The translations under genes were made by a program, and so were the position numbers. Source: Rapana venosa (lineage: Eukaryota > Mollusca > Gastropoda > Neogastropoda > Muricidae). From it: 64,000 nucleotides of DNA. The stretch lies in contig CM054158.1 in assembly GCA_028751875.1 (NCBI GenBank), positions 53,479,231-53,543,230 of the forward strand, in the 5' to 3' direction. Under the pieces are notes generated by a model. That model worked only from the letters and a program-made list of their open reading frames with translations. It did no database searches and was not told the origin of the DNA. Positions within the stretch are counted from its first letter, which is position 1. Each line of letters opens with the position of its first letter. Shown piece by piece: positions 32,726 to 45,292 of this stretch.

Positions 32726-32764
32726 CTTGTGCACGCAAGAATATATTAATATATATATATATAT

Positions 32765-32896
32765 ATAACTGAGACAAAAGAGTGAGGAAAAACAAGTGCA
32801 AGTAACCAATTACAACTTCATTCTCATCATCAATTAATTTTTGTCCAAGATTTGAGGGGGAAAAAATCACCACAAGATAAAACTTTGAAGGCAGCA
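32765..32896. repeat. 131-bp direct repeat, copy 1
   Basis: From ATAACTGAGACAAAAGAGTG to AAAACTTTGAAGGCAG. Differs from copy 2 (33424-33556) at three positions by eye. It is preceded by an AT dinucleotide run. Confidence 0.92.
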
Positions 32897-33423
32897 TTAG
32901 GGGAATATTTGAGTAAGGACCATGCCTTTGACCTAACCTGACTCGAGTTTCGGCTCCTGGTTGAGCACTCTTCAGAGGTCCCGGCACTATTTGAAACCTC
33001 ACTCATCCTTTGTGGTAGGTAACAGCAAGACACCCTGCAGATTTAAAAGTGTCTATTGCCACCCAAAAGAATAAATAGTTTATTTTGTGGCTACCACCAC
33101 TGCCAGCGAAAATGGAATACAGAAGAGAAGAAAATATGCAAAAATAATAGTGGTTAAAAATTTTTTCTTTAAAAAGGTTGAAAATAAGTGGCTAAGGGAT
33201 TTTGTGCCTTATTTTCTTTGGGGATCCTTTTTTCTATAAAAAGGGATTGCAAGGGAGTTCATACAGTCTGTGTCCAGCCAATGGGTCTATTTTTAGCTGG
33301 ATAGCAATGTTAACCCAAACATTGTCAGACACATTTGAGTGTTGACACAGGCAGAAGAAGTTGAAGATAAATGGCCTTTACTTGGATCTCAGAAGAGATG
33401 CTATTTCCCCACTTGACTAATCA
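32897..33423. other. unassigned sequence between direct repeats
   Basis: Contains CGAGTTTCGGCTCCTGGTTG near 32943, of a type I associate with retroelement 3' regions. No open frame of note. Confidence 0.4.
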
Positions 33424-33556
33424 TATAACTGAGACAAAAGAGTGAGGAAAAACAAGTGCAGGTAACCAATTACAACTTCATTCTGATCATCAATTAATTT
33501 TTGTCCAAGATTTGAGGGGGAAAAAATCACCACAAAATAAAACTTTGAAGGCAGAC
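33424..33556. repeat. 131-bp direct repeat, copy 2
   Basis: Near-identical to copy 1 and running straight into a CA tract where copy 1 continues into other sequence. Orientation is the same. The ends do not have TG...CA, so they are not typical long terminal repeats. Confidence 0.92.
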
Positions 33557-33559
33557 ACA

Positions 33560-33576
33560 CACACATAGAGAGAGAG

Positions 33577-33622
<46 letters not shown>

Positions 33623-33850
33623 GAATGTGTGCACCCTCAGACAAAACGCAGACTGACAAACAGACAGCCGTACAGACAGGCAAACATACAGACGTACAGA
33701 CAGGCAGACAGACAGGAGGAAGACTAAGAAACAGACGTACAGACAGGCAAACAGACAGGAGGAAGATTAAGAAACAGACGTACAGACAGACAAACAGACA
33801 GGAGGAAGACTAAGAAACAAACATACAGACAGACAGACAGACAGATTGCT
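33560..33850. repeat. (GT)n and about 43-bp GACA-rich minisatellite
   Basis: GT run at about 33582-33620. From 33640, CAGACAG-type sequence with GGAGGAAGA(C/T)TAAGAAAC repeating at 33715, 33759 and 33801, a period of 42-44 bp. Confidence 0.88.
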
Positions 33851-33969
33851 GCACAGGCAGGCTGTGGTGGGCTGCTTGGTGGGTTGTTTTCTTTGGGTGG
33901 GATAGGAATGGGGTGGGTGGGGTGGGGTGGGGACAAAGGGAGAGGTGTTCTTGTTTTCAAACCTTTCCT

Positions 33970-33993
33970 CTTCACCATGTGTGTGTGTGTGTG

Positions 33994-34029
<36 letters not shown>

Positions 34030-34225
34030 TGTTTACATCCCACACATGCATTCAAACAAACACACATACACACATACTAGTTTGATGTGTGTAAAGATGT
34101 TTGATGTCAAATAATTCTTTTCTGACTTACTGGCAATAAAGTTTTTGATCCTTGATTTTTGATTCTTCACAAACACACACACACACACACGCACGCACGC
34201 ACGCACGCGCGCGCACGCGGGGAAA
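33970..34225. repeat. (GT)n, (CA)n and (GCAC)n tracts
   Basis: GT repeats at about 33978-34030; CA then GCAC/CGCG repeats at about 34170-34219, directly before SINE A. Confidence 0.9.
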
Positions 34226-34234
34226 GGGGGAAAG

Positions 34235-34600
34235 GGGATAGCCTAGTGGTTAGAATTGCGCTCGCAATCTGACGACCCCGGTTCGATTCCTGTTCAAAGG
34301 GGATACTTTCCCCTGGAGTTAACATCAGTGCAGACTCCACTCTCCCCAACAGTCCTTCGGATGTGGCTATAAACCGAGGCCACATGTGCGAACGCACGCA
34401 GAACATCTTGTGCACACGATAAATTCTGTTCCGCTTTTCGTAACAGTAGGCTATTGTGTGCGGTGGAAGAGTGACAGACTTTACAAAACCGCATACACAC
34501 GGGAATGGATGTAGAAAAAGAACGTTAGTGTGTTATTCCATTATCCTCGATATAAAGAACAACATAAATAACAAAAAACAACAAAAAAATTAAATATATA
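34235..34600 (+). mobile_element. SINE family A, full-length reference copy
   Basis: A box TAGCCTAGTGGTTAGAATTG (about 34239) and B box GGTTCGATTCC (34280-34290) are both close to the RNA polymerase III consensus, 41 bases apart. The body then reads GGAGTTAACATCAGTGCAGA, CTTCGGATGTGGCTATAAAC, GCGAACGCACGCAGAACATC and GGGAATGGATGTAGAAAAAG; the end is TTATTCCATTATCCTCGATA plus an A-rich tail. The most complete family A copy here. Confidence 0.9.
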
Positions 34601-34700
34601 AACCACACACACCGTACATACACACACATACATACCTACACACACACACACACATACGCACACACACACACACACACATATTCTCACACACATTTAGTTC
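34601..34700. repeat. (CA)n tract
   Basis: CA/CATA repeats following the SINE tail. Confidence 0.9.
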
Positions 34701-34769
34701 CCCAAACTGCCCTCACTACCTTTTCTTAGCAATGAAAGCTTAGTCTGAGCACGTAGATATTTCATTGAC

Positions 34770-34985
34770 AAATAGCCTGGTGGTTAGAGTAATGCGCTCA
34801 TGATCTGTGCCCCGGGGTTCGAATCTAGTTCAGAGGATTTTTCCTTTGGAGTTAACTCTCCCAAAAGTCCAGACAACAAAATTTACGAAAATTGCATACC
34901 ACGGTGACTGGATGTAAAAGCAATTAGTGTCATTCCATTTTTCTAGAAATTAAAAGAATAGATAAAAAGAAAAATAAAATAATAA
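34770..34985 (+). mobile_element. SINE family A with internal deletion
   Basis: Intact head (TAGCCTGGTGGTTAGAGTAA, then GGTTCGAATCT at 34816-34826) and intact 3' end (GACTGGATGTAAAAGCAATT, CATTCCATTTTTCTAGAAAT). About 140 bp of the centre, including the ACGCACGCAGAACATC segment, is missing after CCCAAAAGTCC. Same orientation as its neighbour 170 bp upstream. Confidence 0.85.
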
Positions 34986-35487
34986 AATTCAACACGCGCA
35001 CACACTTACACACACTTACACACACAATCACAAACACCATCAAACACAATCGCAAACACAACCACACACACAAAGTTAACAAATATAGACATGTGTACAA
35101 ATATGTGCTTGAGCGCACGCACTATTCCACCATACATCCATCCCTTTTATGCACTTGAACACAGGCATTTGTACCCATAAAACCCAACATTTGATCAAAT
35201 ATCACTTTTTGTGAAGAGATGTAACATTGAAATGCACACACACACACACAACACCACACACACCACAACAAAAATCTTACACACACCCACACACACACAC
35301 ACACAAACACACAAACAGAAAAAACACCACACACACCACTCACTCACTCACTCATCACAGAAGCAGCAAAATGTATTTAAAAAATAATAGAATAGAAGAG
35401 AGAGTGATGAAAAGAAAAAGGGAGACAGAGACCCAGATAGGGTTATTAAGATCAACAGAAAACACGGATAATAGAAGACAAGAGAGA
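34986..35487. other. CA-rich and A-rich sequence
   Basis: CA repeats at about 34996-35030 and 35235-35345, with unassigned sequence between (35070-35230) that shows no open frame. Confidence 0.55.
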
Positions 35488-35580
35488 GTGACTGATTGAT
35501 TGACTGATTGATTGATTGACTGATTGATTTATTGACTGATTGAATGACTAATTGATTGAACTAATTGATTGATTGATAAT
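35488..35580. repeat. (TGAT)n / (TGAC)n microsatellite
   Basis: ATTGATTGACTGATTGATTG-type repeats, ending at ATAATCTTTATTCCC. The latter is the complement of an AATAAAG-type signal, so a minus-strand element may end here. Confidence 0.9.
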
Positions 35581-35679
35581 CTTTATTCCCAAGGGTTACA
35601 GATAAGTATTGACATACTTTTTTCATGGACTTTTGCCCTGAGAAAAGACTATTGATAGTCACAGCAAATAGTTTCAGGT

Positions 35680-35860
35680 AAACGTGTGTGTGTGTTTTGT
35701 GTGTGTTTTGGGTTTTGGGTTTGTGTGTGTGTGTGTGTTGTGTGTTTTGTGGTGTGTGTGTGTGTTTGTGTGTGTTTTTTTGTGGGGGTGTGTGTGTGTG
35801 TTTTGTGTGTGTGTGTTTGTGTGTGGGGTGTGTGTGTGTGTGTGTGTGGAGCATGAAACC
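35680..35860. repeat. (GT)n / (GTTTT)n microsatellite
   Basis: About 175 bp of GT repeats interrupted by TTT and GGG. Confidence 0.93.
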
Positions 35861-36129
35861 CATAATACCATATATTGAGAACTTAATTAAAATTAACAGC
35901 AGCCTAAACAGTCGGCATGGCATGGATTCCAAAACATGGTTACAAGAGAGATTCAGATACTCTTTTTAAAAAAAAAAGAAAAGCTTTGGTTAGTCCTCAC
36001 AATGGAAATTGTCAAGGAGGAGGAGTTTCCACCAAACTGTACACATCCAAATCAACATCTTACAACGAACTGGTCTGCCCCAAGAAAACAAGGTCACAGT
36101 GTCTCTTCTTCTTCTTTTATTTCATGGGG

Positions 36130-36910
36130 TGTGCAACTTAACATCACTAACACCTGATAGATTTGTGATAACCCAGGTGGCATGTAGGTATGCTACTTTC
36201 TCCCTCTCTCTCTCATACATAAATGACCTTCCTTCATATCAAATCTAAATGCGAACTTTTTGCTGATGACACAACCATACATACGAGCCATACCCACGTT
36301 AACTCTCTTGCAAAGACATCACAAAAAAGCACTGATGATCTTTTCAAATAGACTGAACTGAACCACATGTCTATACACCCCCCAAAAACAAAATGTATGC
36401 TTATCAACACCAAACAAAAGCGACAAAATTGATCTCATAAACTTCCTCCAAACCAAATTAAAAAGGAGCAATCGAACAAACAAAACCTCTCACCACAAAG
36501 TTCAAGGGTGGGCAACGATGAAATTTGGCTGGTACTACCATTTATCCCACCTGTGCCAATGCATGTCTCAAAGAGTATACCAACTGACTAAAATCAAACA
36601 TTTTCTTGACTTTTATTCAAGAAAATATTCTTTCAAGCTTTAATACAATCTTCAATAGATTACGCTTCAACCCTGTGGGATTTTGCTAGTGCAAACACTA
36701 TGAACCATTCTTATGTCTGTATAAACGTGGCTTTAAACTGGTCTTCTGAAGAAGCACCTTGCTAGAAGTGGGTTATACTCAGTGAAATATTCTTCCCCTA
36801 CACCAAAGACTAAGATTTAACAAAGGGGCCCCATGATGTTTGAGATTTACAGGAACTTTCCCTCATCCTTAAAGACAAGCTCCTAATGAATCATTTCCCG
36901 AAATACTGAA
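36130..36910 (+). pseudogene. reverse transcriptase C-terminal half of a further LINE family
   Basis: YINDLPSYQI (36213-36242) precedes the catalytic FADDTT (36258-36275) after a one-base frameshift; both Asp residues are intact. KTKCM follows near 36388, then QRVYQLTKIKHFLDF near 36570 and IDYASTLWDFA-like sequence near 36655-36690 in shifting frames. It is cut off at 36913 where a SINE C copy begins. The N-terminal fingers and any endonuclease are missing. It is distinct from the family at 2890. Confidence 0.75.
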
Positions 36911-36913
36911 AAA

Positions 36914-37275
36914 GGTTACGGACTGGAAGGTCGCGGGTTCGATTCCCCTAAGAGTCATAGGGATTTTTGGATCCGGCGGCTTTCCCACCCAGAGTGAGTG
37001 TGTGTGGGCTCAAATGGGAAGACTGGGACCACACAGTCGAGCTTTATCCCCCTTTAAAGGATGCGAATTTGAGAGGTGTTGCTCAAATTACCTGACCAAA
37101 CCTGCAGGTGTTTGTATCTCTCGGGCCCCGGGTTTACGCCGGGATATATTATGATGTAAGTGTAGAGTACAACCCCGTCAAGTTGTCTCAAAGCTATGCA
37201 CTTCCACAGCAGCATTTATTACGTCATCCCCATTGTCATTATCATCATGCATAAAAAAAAAATTGCCTCTGATTC
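36914..37275 (+). mobile_element. SINE family C, 5'-truncated
   Basis: Begins inside the tRNA-like head (GGTTACGGACTGGAAGGTCG, then GGGTTCGATTCCCC), so it has box B but not box A. The body matches 23101-23497, including CACACAGTCGAGCTTTATCC and GGGATATATTATGAT, and the A-rich 3' part. Confidence 0.87.
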
Positions 37276-37817
37276 GTGGGGACCGGTTTCTCTGGTCTCA
37301 TGGTGACCTCAGATTTGGTTTGCCCATACACTTCTGTGCCTGTGATGGTTTGTGTCAAAGCCTTTGGGGTTGGAGGTTCGCGGGGGACAGTCGTTGGAGG
37401 AACGTTTGTGGTGGTTGCCACCTGGGGTGGGGTAACTCACTCAGCTGGCTCCGCGACTGAGCTATTTCTGTCGTTAGTGGGGGCTTAGTAGGTGGTGTCC
37501 CGCGTATGTTAGCTCAGAACAGGCACCACTGAACACCACCAAAGTGACCAGAAGCAGTTGCAGGGCCCTTCTGGCTGGTGGCCCACGGCGGCTGATAGTG
37601 ATGGGCACCCTGTGGACTTCCGACCCTGAGGATGGACATAACAATCAGGGTTTGGTTGTGGCGGGGAGATTGGATGAGCGGCGTGGGAAACAGTAGGACG
37701 GGGGTCGTCAGAAAATGAGGCAGCAAAAAAAAAAAAAAACAAAAACAAAAAAAACAAAAAAAATCTTGCTGTCCTGGGGTATTAAGTAATACCACCGCAG
37801 AAACTGTGATAAAATTG
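37276..37817. other. unassigned sequence
   Basis: Moderate GC with no recognised motif. A short A-rich run lies near 37726-37762. It might be a longer 3' part of the element above, because the identity with 23485-23500 continues past the A-rich stretch. Confidence 0.35.
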
Positions 37818-37819
37818 AA

Positions 37820-37925
37820 TGACAACGACAAACTTCAGTTCCCGTGATTGGTGAACTGACAACGACGAACTACAGTTTCTGTGATTGGTGACTGACAACG
37901 ACGCACTACAGTTTCTGTGATTGGT
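37820..37925. repeat. about 36-bp tandem repeat, 3 units, each with an inverted CCAAT box
   Basis: Units TGACAACGACGAACTACAGT followed by TTCTGTGATTGGTGAC repeat at 37820, 37857 and 37893. ATTGG is the complement of CCAAT. A forward GCCAATCA follows at about 37948. Confidence 0.85.
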
Positions 37926-37929
37926 CAAA

Positions 37930-38489
37930 AGTGAGGTGCTTAGCTTAGCCAATCAAAAACATTGACAGAAAATTTGGAAGTAGCATTTAATTTTTGAGAC
38001 TACAATAAAGTGGGGAGTTGTGATGGCGCATGTTCATTCGAATACACGCTGTCATGTTTGTTTGGTTTTTTTTCTTGCATCCATTAGGGCGCACTTTCTC
38101 ACACTGTTTTGCGCCAAAATTGGAAAAAAAAAAAAAAGCAGGAATCCCGCAAAGGCACAGCTAGAATCAAAATGACACTGCACAATCCATCTCCACAGGA
38201 CAGCCCTTCTTTCCACTTATGGTGCACAGTGATCCTGGTCCTCCCCCATCCATTGGAAGCAGCAGCAAACAGCAGGGGGAGGGAACTGTTCAGGAGATGG
38301 GCAGCACACGCTGAGGGCCCAGGCTGAGGTGAAGGTCAGGGGTTGGTGGCTTCTTCTTTCCTTGACACTGGCAAGGTGGGAGACATGTGGTGATCTTGAT
38401 GTATGACCTGTTCACAAAACAAACTCAGTTCACCATGACAGCAGCAGGACACATCACCACCGGATGACATGAGGCGGGACGGGCAGGAA
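37930..38489. other. apparently unique sequence
   Basis: Ordinary composition, short frames only. Includes a 13-A run near 38124-38136. Nothing further seen. Confidence 0.45.
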
Positions 38490-41400
38490 ACTTTTTCAAC
38501 CTATCCTCGGGGTCTTTTGGGACCCACGGGCAAGTTTTGGGGAACCCTGGGAATCTTGTGTCCCCTCCCCCCGAAGGAATAAAAAACGGGGGTTTTTTTC
38601 AGTTGGTTTTTACCTGGGAACTTTGGCGGGGGTTCTCTAAATGAGGGAAACAAAAAAAAAAAAAAACAAAAAAAAAAAAAAAATCTTGTTTTTGGGGTTT
38701 AAAAATCCCAAAAAAACTTTTAAAGGAAAAAGGGGCCCCATTTTTTTTGTAATAAAAAACGTTGTTTTTTTTAAAAAAATTACAAAAACATTTTGGTTTT
38801 TTAAAAGGGGGTTTGTTTACCAAAAAAACCATTGAAAAAAAACGGAATTGTTTTATTTTTAAATAAATAAAGGGGTTTTTCGAAAATTTCTTCCCCCTTT
38901 GGGTTTTTTTTTTTTGACCTTTTAGGGGACTCAATTTTTTTAAATTTAAAAAAAAAAAAAACAGGTCTAACCCCAGAACCCCCTGCCCCTGCCCCCCTTC
39001 AGGGACAGTTTTTTCCCCCCTTCGGGGCACAGTGTCCGGTTTCCCCCGGGCAACCCGGGGGGCTGTTCGGGTCGCACCCTGGGGCCGGCGGGGTAACTTG
39101 GTCTTTTTTTCCCCTTACCGGAAAAGGGGGGGAGAATGGGGTACCTTTTTCCCTTTACCCACAAAAAAAACCACCCATGCAGGGGCAATTCACCCCCCCG
39201 GAAATGCTTTTCACGGGGGGAAAAACCCCGGGGGCAACCGCACGGTCTGAGGGTTGGATTAAAGACCACGGAGGCCCAGGGGATTTTTGGGAATCAGTGC
39301 TGCTTTAAAATGGTTTTTGGGATGACGTAATAACCATTGCAAAACTCAACATTTATAGAAAAACCCAAAAAAGGGGCCCTTTTGGAAAATGGGGGTTGAT
39401 TTTTAAAATCAAAAAAAAACCTGAAATAGTGTCAGTTTGCCCATTTGGAGCAAATCCAGTACTTTTAAAAAAAAAAATTTAAAATTAAACCCAACTCCCT
39501 TTAACTCCATCTCTTGGGCCCCAAAAGGGGGCTTTTCATTCCCGGGGAGGGGGGCCCTTGAAAAAACCCCACATTTTCTCACTTCGTGGGGGTTGTCTTT
39601 TTTAAAATTTTTTTTGCGTGTTTTTTTTCCTGCCCCCTTTTTCTTTTTCCCCCCTTTTGGCCATTTTTCCCCTTTTTCCAAAAAAAAAAAACCAATTCAA
39701 ACAAAGGAAGATCCTTTTCCCCTTTTAAGTAGGGAAATTTTCATCCGAAAATTCAGAAAAACAGCCCTGTTTTAGGTTACAAAAAGAAATCAAATGGGGA
39801 GAGTTTTTGGGGAGGGGGGTTTTCAGGGTTTTGCATGTGTAATTCCATTTGAATTATCAAATTTTAGCCCAAAAAAAAGGTTTTTGCGTTTGTGGACTTA
39901 TTTTGAATGGTTTGGTCGGTTTAGTTGTTTTTGGGGCGCCCTCCAGTGCATTTTTGTTTAAAGAATTTGGAATAAAGAAACAGTTTAAAGTTGTGGGTTT
40001 TTAAGGGGGGTGTGTCATAAGAAATGGCCCCTTGGTTTTCCCAATGGGGGGGTTGTTTTTAAAAATGCGGGGGGTTTTTTTTCTGCATTTTTTTTTGGCA
40101 TGCCTTGTGGTGTTTTTCCCCCCCTTCGGGGATCTTTTTTTTTAAATGTATGTTAATTAATTTTTATCTGGGGGGTTTAGTTTTATTTTTAGTTTTCCAT
40201 TTGTTTTAGAGTGTGAGTATGTTTGGGGGGGGTGGGGGGGGGTTTTGTGGGGGTTTTGTGTTTATGAAATGTGTGATTTTCCTGGTTTTTGGGTGCGTGT
40301 ATGGTGTGTCGGGTTGGGGTATGGGTGAGGGGTGTGGGAGTGTGGGTTGTGCCTGCATGGGGGGTTTGCAGAATGGGTTATGCCTAGTGTGTGGGTGTGT
40401 ATGTGTAGTTTTGGGTTGTTGAAAAAATTTTTTTGGGGGTGGGGCGGAAAAGTTTTTATAGTTGGGTGGGGGGTTTGGGGGGTGCATCAAGAATTTGTCC
40501 CTAAAGGCCCTTTCCTGTTCTGGTTTAATGGTGGGTTTTTTTGAGGGTTTGGTTGGAGGGGGTTTTTTACATTGGGGGGAGTATGTGGAATTTGGTGGGA
40601 AAAGGGGGTTTTGGGAGGTTGGGAGCGGGTTTTAGGCTGTTTTTCGCGTAAATTTCGGATTTTTTGTTAGTTGTCTAATTTTATGCCTTTTTTGGAGTTG
40701 TTTTTGAAACCCCTAATAAAAAAAATGCTAAAGGAGAACTAAAAAAATTTGCATTTTATTTTCTTTTAAAAACATCAAAAATTTGTAAATCTCCGGTAAT
40801 ATTCAACTGTTAAAATGAAATTAATCAGGGGAACTTTTTGGGGGTTTGGGCCTTTGGATTTTTAAAAAAATTTTTTTCAAAAGTAAAAAACAATTGGGAG
40901 GTTAAAAAATCAAAAACTTTTTTGGTTTCCAGGAAATTTTAATTTTCGTTTCGAATATTTTTTCCCCCTTTAATAAATGTAATTTTTGCAAACAAAACTC
41001 TTTTTTAAATTTTTTTTTGGGGATTTTAAAAATTTTCCAAAAAACTTTGTTTATTTCCTTTTTTAAAACATATAAAATTTTGTTTTGTTATATAACCTTT
41101 TTTGTTTAAGTCCATTTTTTTCTTTTTTTGTTTTTGTTTTTTTTTAATAAATTTTTTTTTTGAAATTTAAAAATTACTTTGGTTTCACCATTTTGTTAAA
41201 ATTTTTTTAAAAAATTTTTCCTTTTTCCTTTTGGTTTTTTTGGTTGTTTTCTTTAAAGTAACTTTTCGATTTAAAGTCTTTTTGGGGATTTTTTTCAAAT
41301 TTTTTAATAAAAGGTTTTATCGGGCTTTTGATTTTAAAAAATTTATTTTGGAAATTTTTTTTTTTAATTTCAAAAATGTTTATACTTTAAGTTTTTTAAA

Positions 41401-44400
41401 AGAACCCAAACCCAAAAAAAGGGTATTTGGGTTTTCAAATTTTAAAAATTGGAAAATTTTTTTCTTTTACCAACTGTTTTTTGCAAAAAGCATTTTTTGA
41501 TTGGGTTTTTTTTTGATTCTGTCAAATAAACAAAAAGGAACTCATTTGTTTTAGGGTTAAAACCCTTTTTTAAAAAGTGGGTTATTTTGCTTTTTTATAA
41601 TAGTTTTTTAAAAATTTTCATAAAAATTTCTTTTAAAAACATTGCTGTCCCTTTGTTTTATTAAATGTTCTGGCCCCCCCCTTAAAACAAAAAGGAAACA
41701 AATCTGTATTTAAAAGGGGTTTTTAGTCAAAAAAAACGCTTTTTATTGTTTTAATTTTGTTGTGTCTTTTTAAAAATTTTCCTTTTGTTTTTTTTTGTTT
41801 TTTTTTAAAACCCATTAAAAAAAGATTGTATTTTTATTTTTTAGTTTAATACATTTTTCCCTTTTTGAATTGGTTTTGGGATGAGTAAAAAAATTTTTTG
41901 TTTTTGGTTTTTTAAAAATTTGCGAATTTTCTTTTTTTTTTCTTTGTTAAAACTTTTTTGTTTGAAAAATTTATAATAAAAAGAGAAACAAGGTTTCCCC
42001 GTTTTTCCCTTTTTGGGCATTTTTTCATCTATGTGTTTGTTTTTTTAAAATATTGTTTGTTTTTTGAGCCCCCCTTTTTTATTGATTTAAAAGTTTTGCC
42101 TTTTTTTTAAAATTTTTTTTTAAAATTTTTTAAACAAAAATTTCCTTTTACCTTTTTTTTAAACACAAGAAGCCCTCATCCAAACATTACGAAAGCTTTC
42201 TGAAAATTCTAAAAGCAGCAATAAAGTTTTTTTGTTTTTTTTTTTGTGCATATCTATTAAAATTTTTTAATAGGAAGTATTCCCGTTTTTCTGTTTTTTT
42301 TCGAAACCAGCTTTTTCTGGAAATACTTTTGTTATTTTTTTAAATTTCAGAAATTTCTTGATTCAGTATTTGAAAAACAAAGTTTTCCAATGTGTTTGTC
42401 AGTTATTCCTCTGTTTTTTTTGGGTTGTTATAATCCGTTTTTATGTTTGGGAAACATTCCCCCCTATTTCCTGTACAGGGAATTTCCCCCTTTTTTAATA
42501 CAAATTTTGAACATATTCCAATGTCTCTTAACACTAGAGAAATGATTTGATCATTTCTTTTTTTTAATTCATTCTTTTCCGGGTTTTTCATTTTTTTTAG
42601 CTGTTGTTGTTTTTATTTCCCCCGTTGAATTTTTATTAGGAAATTGGGTTTTAGTACTTTTAAAATATGGACCCTGCTTTCTCTTGTTTTTTGCGGTCGG
42701 GATCTATTTGCGGTCTTTTCCCAAATAAGTGTGTTTAAGTGTTCAGTCCATTTACTGCTACTAATATGATTATGAGCTTTAATCCACCATCTTCGTTTTT
42801 TTAATTTTTGAAAAGTTTTCCATTTTACATCGGTCTTCGTAAATGGCTCATGTATTGTATACCAGTGTTGTTTGAAGGTTTTCTTTTTTTTTTTATTAAA
42901 GATTAGGTTTTTTTTTTTTTAAAATTTTTTTTGTCGAAAGTTCCGAATAGAATTTTATTTATTGCATTTGTAAAGTTTTACTTTTTTTCTTCGTACTGTT
43001 AATTTGAGTCAAACCATTTTTTTTGTGTTTAATTCTTCTTCGGGTTTTGAGTTCTGGTTTTCAAGCTTAATTGGTCACTTTGAAAAGATATGGGACGTTG
43101 TTGGAATTTTCTTTTATTCGTTTGTTAAATAGGCTGTTTGATTTTGTTTTAATACGTATTTGTTTGATTTTTTATTTGTGCTTGTGTGTTTGTTTTGGGT
43201 ATTGGGAAGTGTTTTTGGGAAATTTGTTCTTTGGAATTTTTATCCCATACAAAACGTGTTGTTGTGGAAAATCAAAAGTAATTTACTCTTGGTGTTTTTT
43301 TATATTTTTAAAGATTTGAAACGTGTTTTGTCTTATCGGTTTAAATTTAATTTCTAAAAAAAGGGGAAAATGATCAGAGTATTCCAAAAAAAATTTAAAA
43401 CTTAATAGGGCTTCACCTCTTTCAAAATGATTTTGAAAATAAAAATAATCCACACCTAAAACCTTGGGTTGAAGCATGTAAATTCCCCCTGTAAATCCCC
43501 TAATGTTGGGCCATTTAAGTTTTTAAATTTTTTTTTCTTCAAATTTTGCTATTGTTTACCATTTTGGTACGTTCTATCCATTGGCACCTTTGTTTAAAGG
43601 GGTCATATTCATTTTTCTTCAGGTAAATTTAGTAACTTGGTTTTTGGGATCTATTTCAAAAGTGCAGTCTTCCTGTGCGATTGTCTCCGACAGTATTTTC
43701 TGCCCTCTTTCGTTTTCTTTTAGTTTGTTTTAAATTTTTCCCAATTTTTGGTTTGAATTTTTCCAAAAAAGAAGAAATTTCGGGGGAATATTGACACCTT
43801 TGAAATATTTTGTTTGTGATTTTGATGATTTTTCCTGCATCATTTGCACCCACACAATTTCTGAACTTTTTTGTGGTAAAATTTTTCCCCTTTCCCGAAA
43901 ATTTTCCCTTTAAATGAAAATTTAAAATTCCCCTGAACCCTGCAGATCTATTTCTTTTTGGTCTCAGTAGTGCCAGACAAAACCCTGGTGGTTACATCTT
44001 TACATTTTTTTTTTTTAATCTAAATGTGTTTTGTAAATTTCTACGTTTTTTTTAAAAATCTAAATTTTTATCTTGTAAAAATTATTACCAATATAATATA
44101 AACATGTCTTTTATGTGTATGTCATTTAGTTTGTTTATTTTAAATTTCCCATCCATTTTTCCCATAGATACTTCTAATATTGCAAAAAATTCCTACATTT
44201 TTTTTAAATTATTTTTAATTTTTATTTTTATTTTTTTAAATTCCCATGTATATGTATGTTTTACTATTTGTTGAATATTATTGTGAACACAGGATTTTTT
44301 ATGTGGTAAAAAAAATTTTGTGATTTCTTTAATGAATTATAGCTGGGGGTTTTCCCTTTTTTAATATCCTAATATTGAAATGTTTTTCATTCTTACTTTT

Positions 44401-45292
44401 TTTTAAGTCTTTTGATGCCAAAACTTTTCGGCAAAATTTTATTTCTTAAAATTTCATATAAGGGAGAAAAATTTTACTTTAAAGTTTGATCTTATTTAAC
44501 TTTTAAATTTAAAACGAATTGAAAAAAACTTATCGTTTTTCCCATTAAAAAAAAATTTTAAAATAGAAAATTGTAACATGTGTTAAAAAAGATTAAAATG
44601 GGACAGACTTTCTTGGGGTTTTGATATCTTGCTGGGGTCTTTTGGGGTGTGTGTGTGTGTGTGTGTGGTGTGTGTGTGTTTGGGTGTGTGTGTGTGTGTG
44701 TGTGTGTGTGACCTACTTAACTTTCAAAATTTTTACCCTCTTGGACTTGTTTTTCAATACACGCTGGATCTACTTACCCATAAAAATGTATAGGGTAAGT
44801 ACTAGGATAAACAATTGAAATCAAAGATTTTTTTTTTTTTTAAAGGATGTAGTTTTCGTATCTTGGCCACAGTGTTGTTTGTGCTGGCCCAAAGTGGAAC
44901 AAAAAGGGCAGAATGGGGGGGCCAAAAGGGGAAAAGTCCTGCTGGGGAACGTTAACTCGTACCCAGCCAGGGGGAGATAAAGGGTGGTGGATTAACCGTA
45001 CCCAGGGTTTTTAAAGTTTTTTTAAAAATGGTAAAGGTAAAGATCTCAAAGCACTGAAATTTTGGGGGTGACAAATTTGGGGGACTGGTCAGGGACAGCT
45101 TTGGGGAAGTGAAAATGAGCAATGATCTGAAAGAAAGGACAGCCCGAAAAAAAACAGTGTGCCAGTCTTTGAGAAGAATACCCCCTCCTCCCCCCACCCC
45201 TAAATAAACAACAAATCAAAAACACAAGACAGACCCACATGAACTCTGTTGCTGACCCCTCAGGTCCTGGTCGGTTCCTGCATCCCTGAAAT

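Noticed and set aside
32765..33556. Solo LTR pair
   Set aside because: The repeats lack TG...CA ends and the 528-bp interior has no retroviral motif. Kept only as a direct duplication.
35684..35969. Cys/Val-rich frames in the GT tract
   Set aside because: TGT/GTG codons of a GT microsatellite. The same applies to 12582-12857, 24573-24899, 27789-27880 and 29742-29936.
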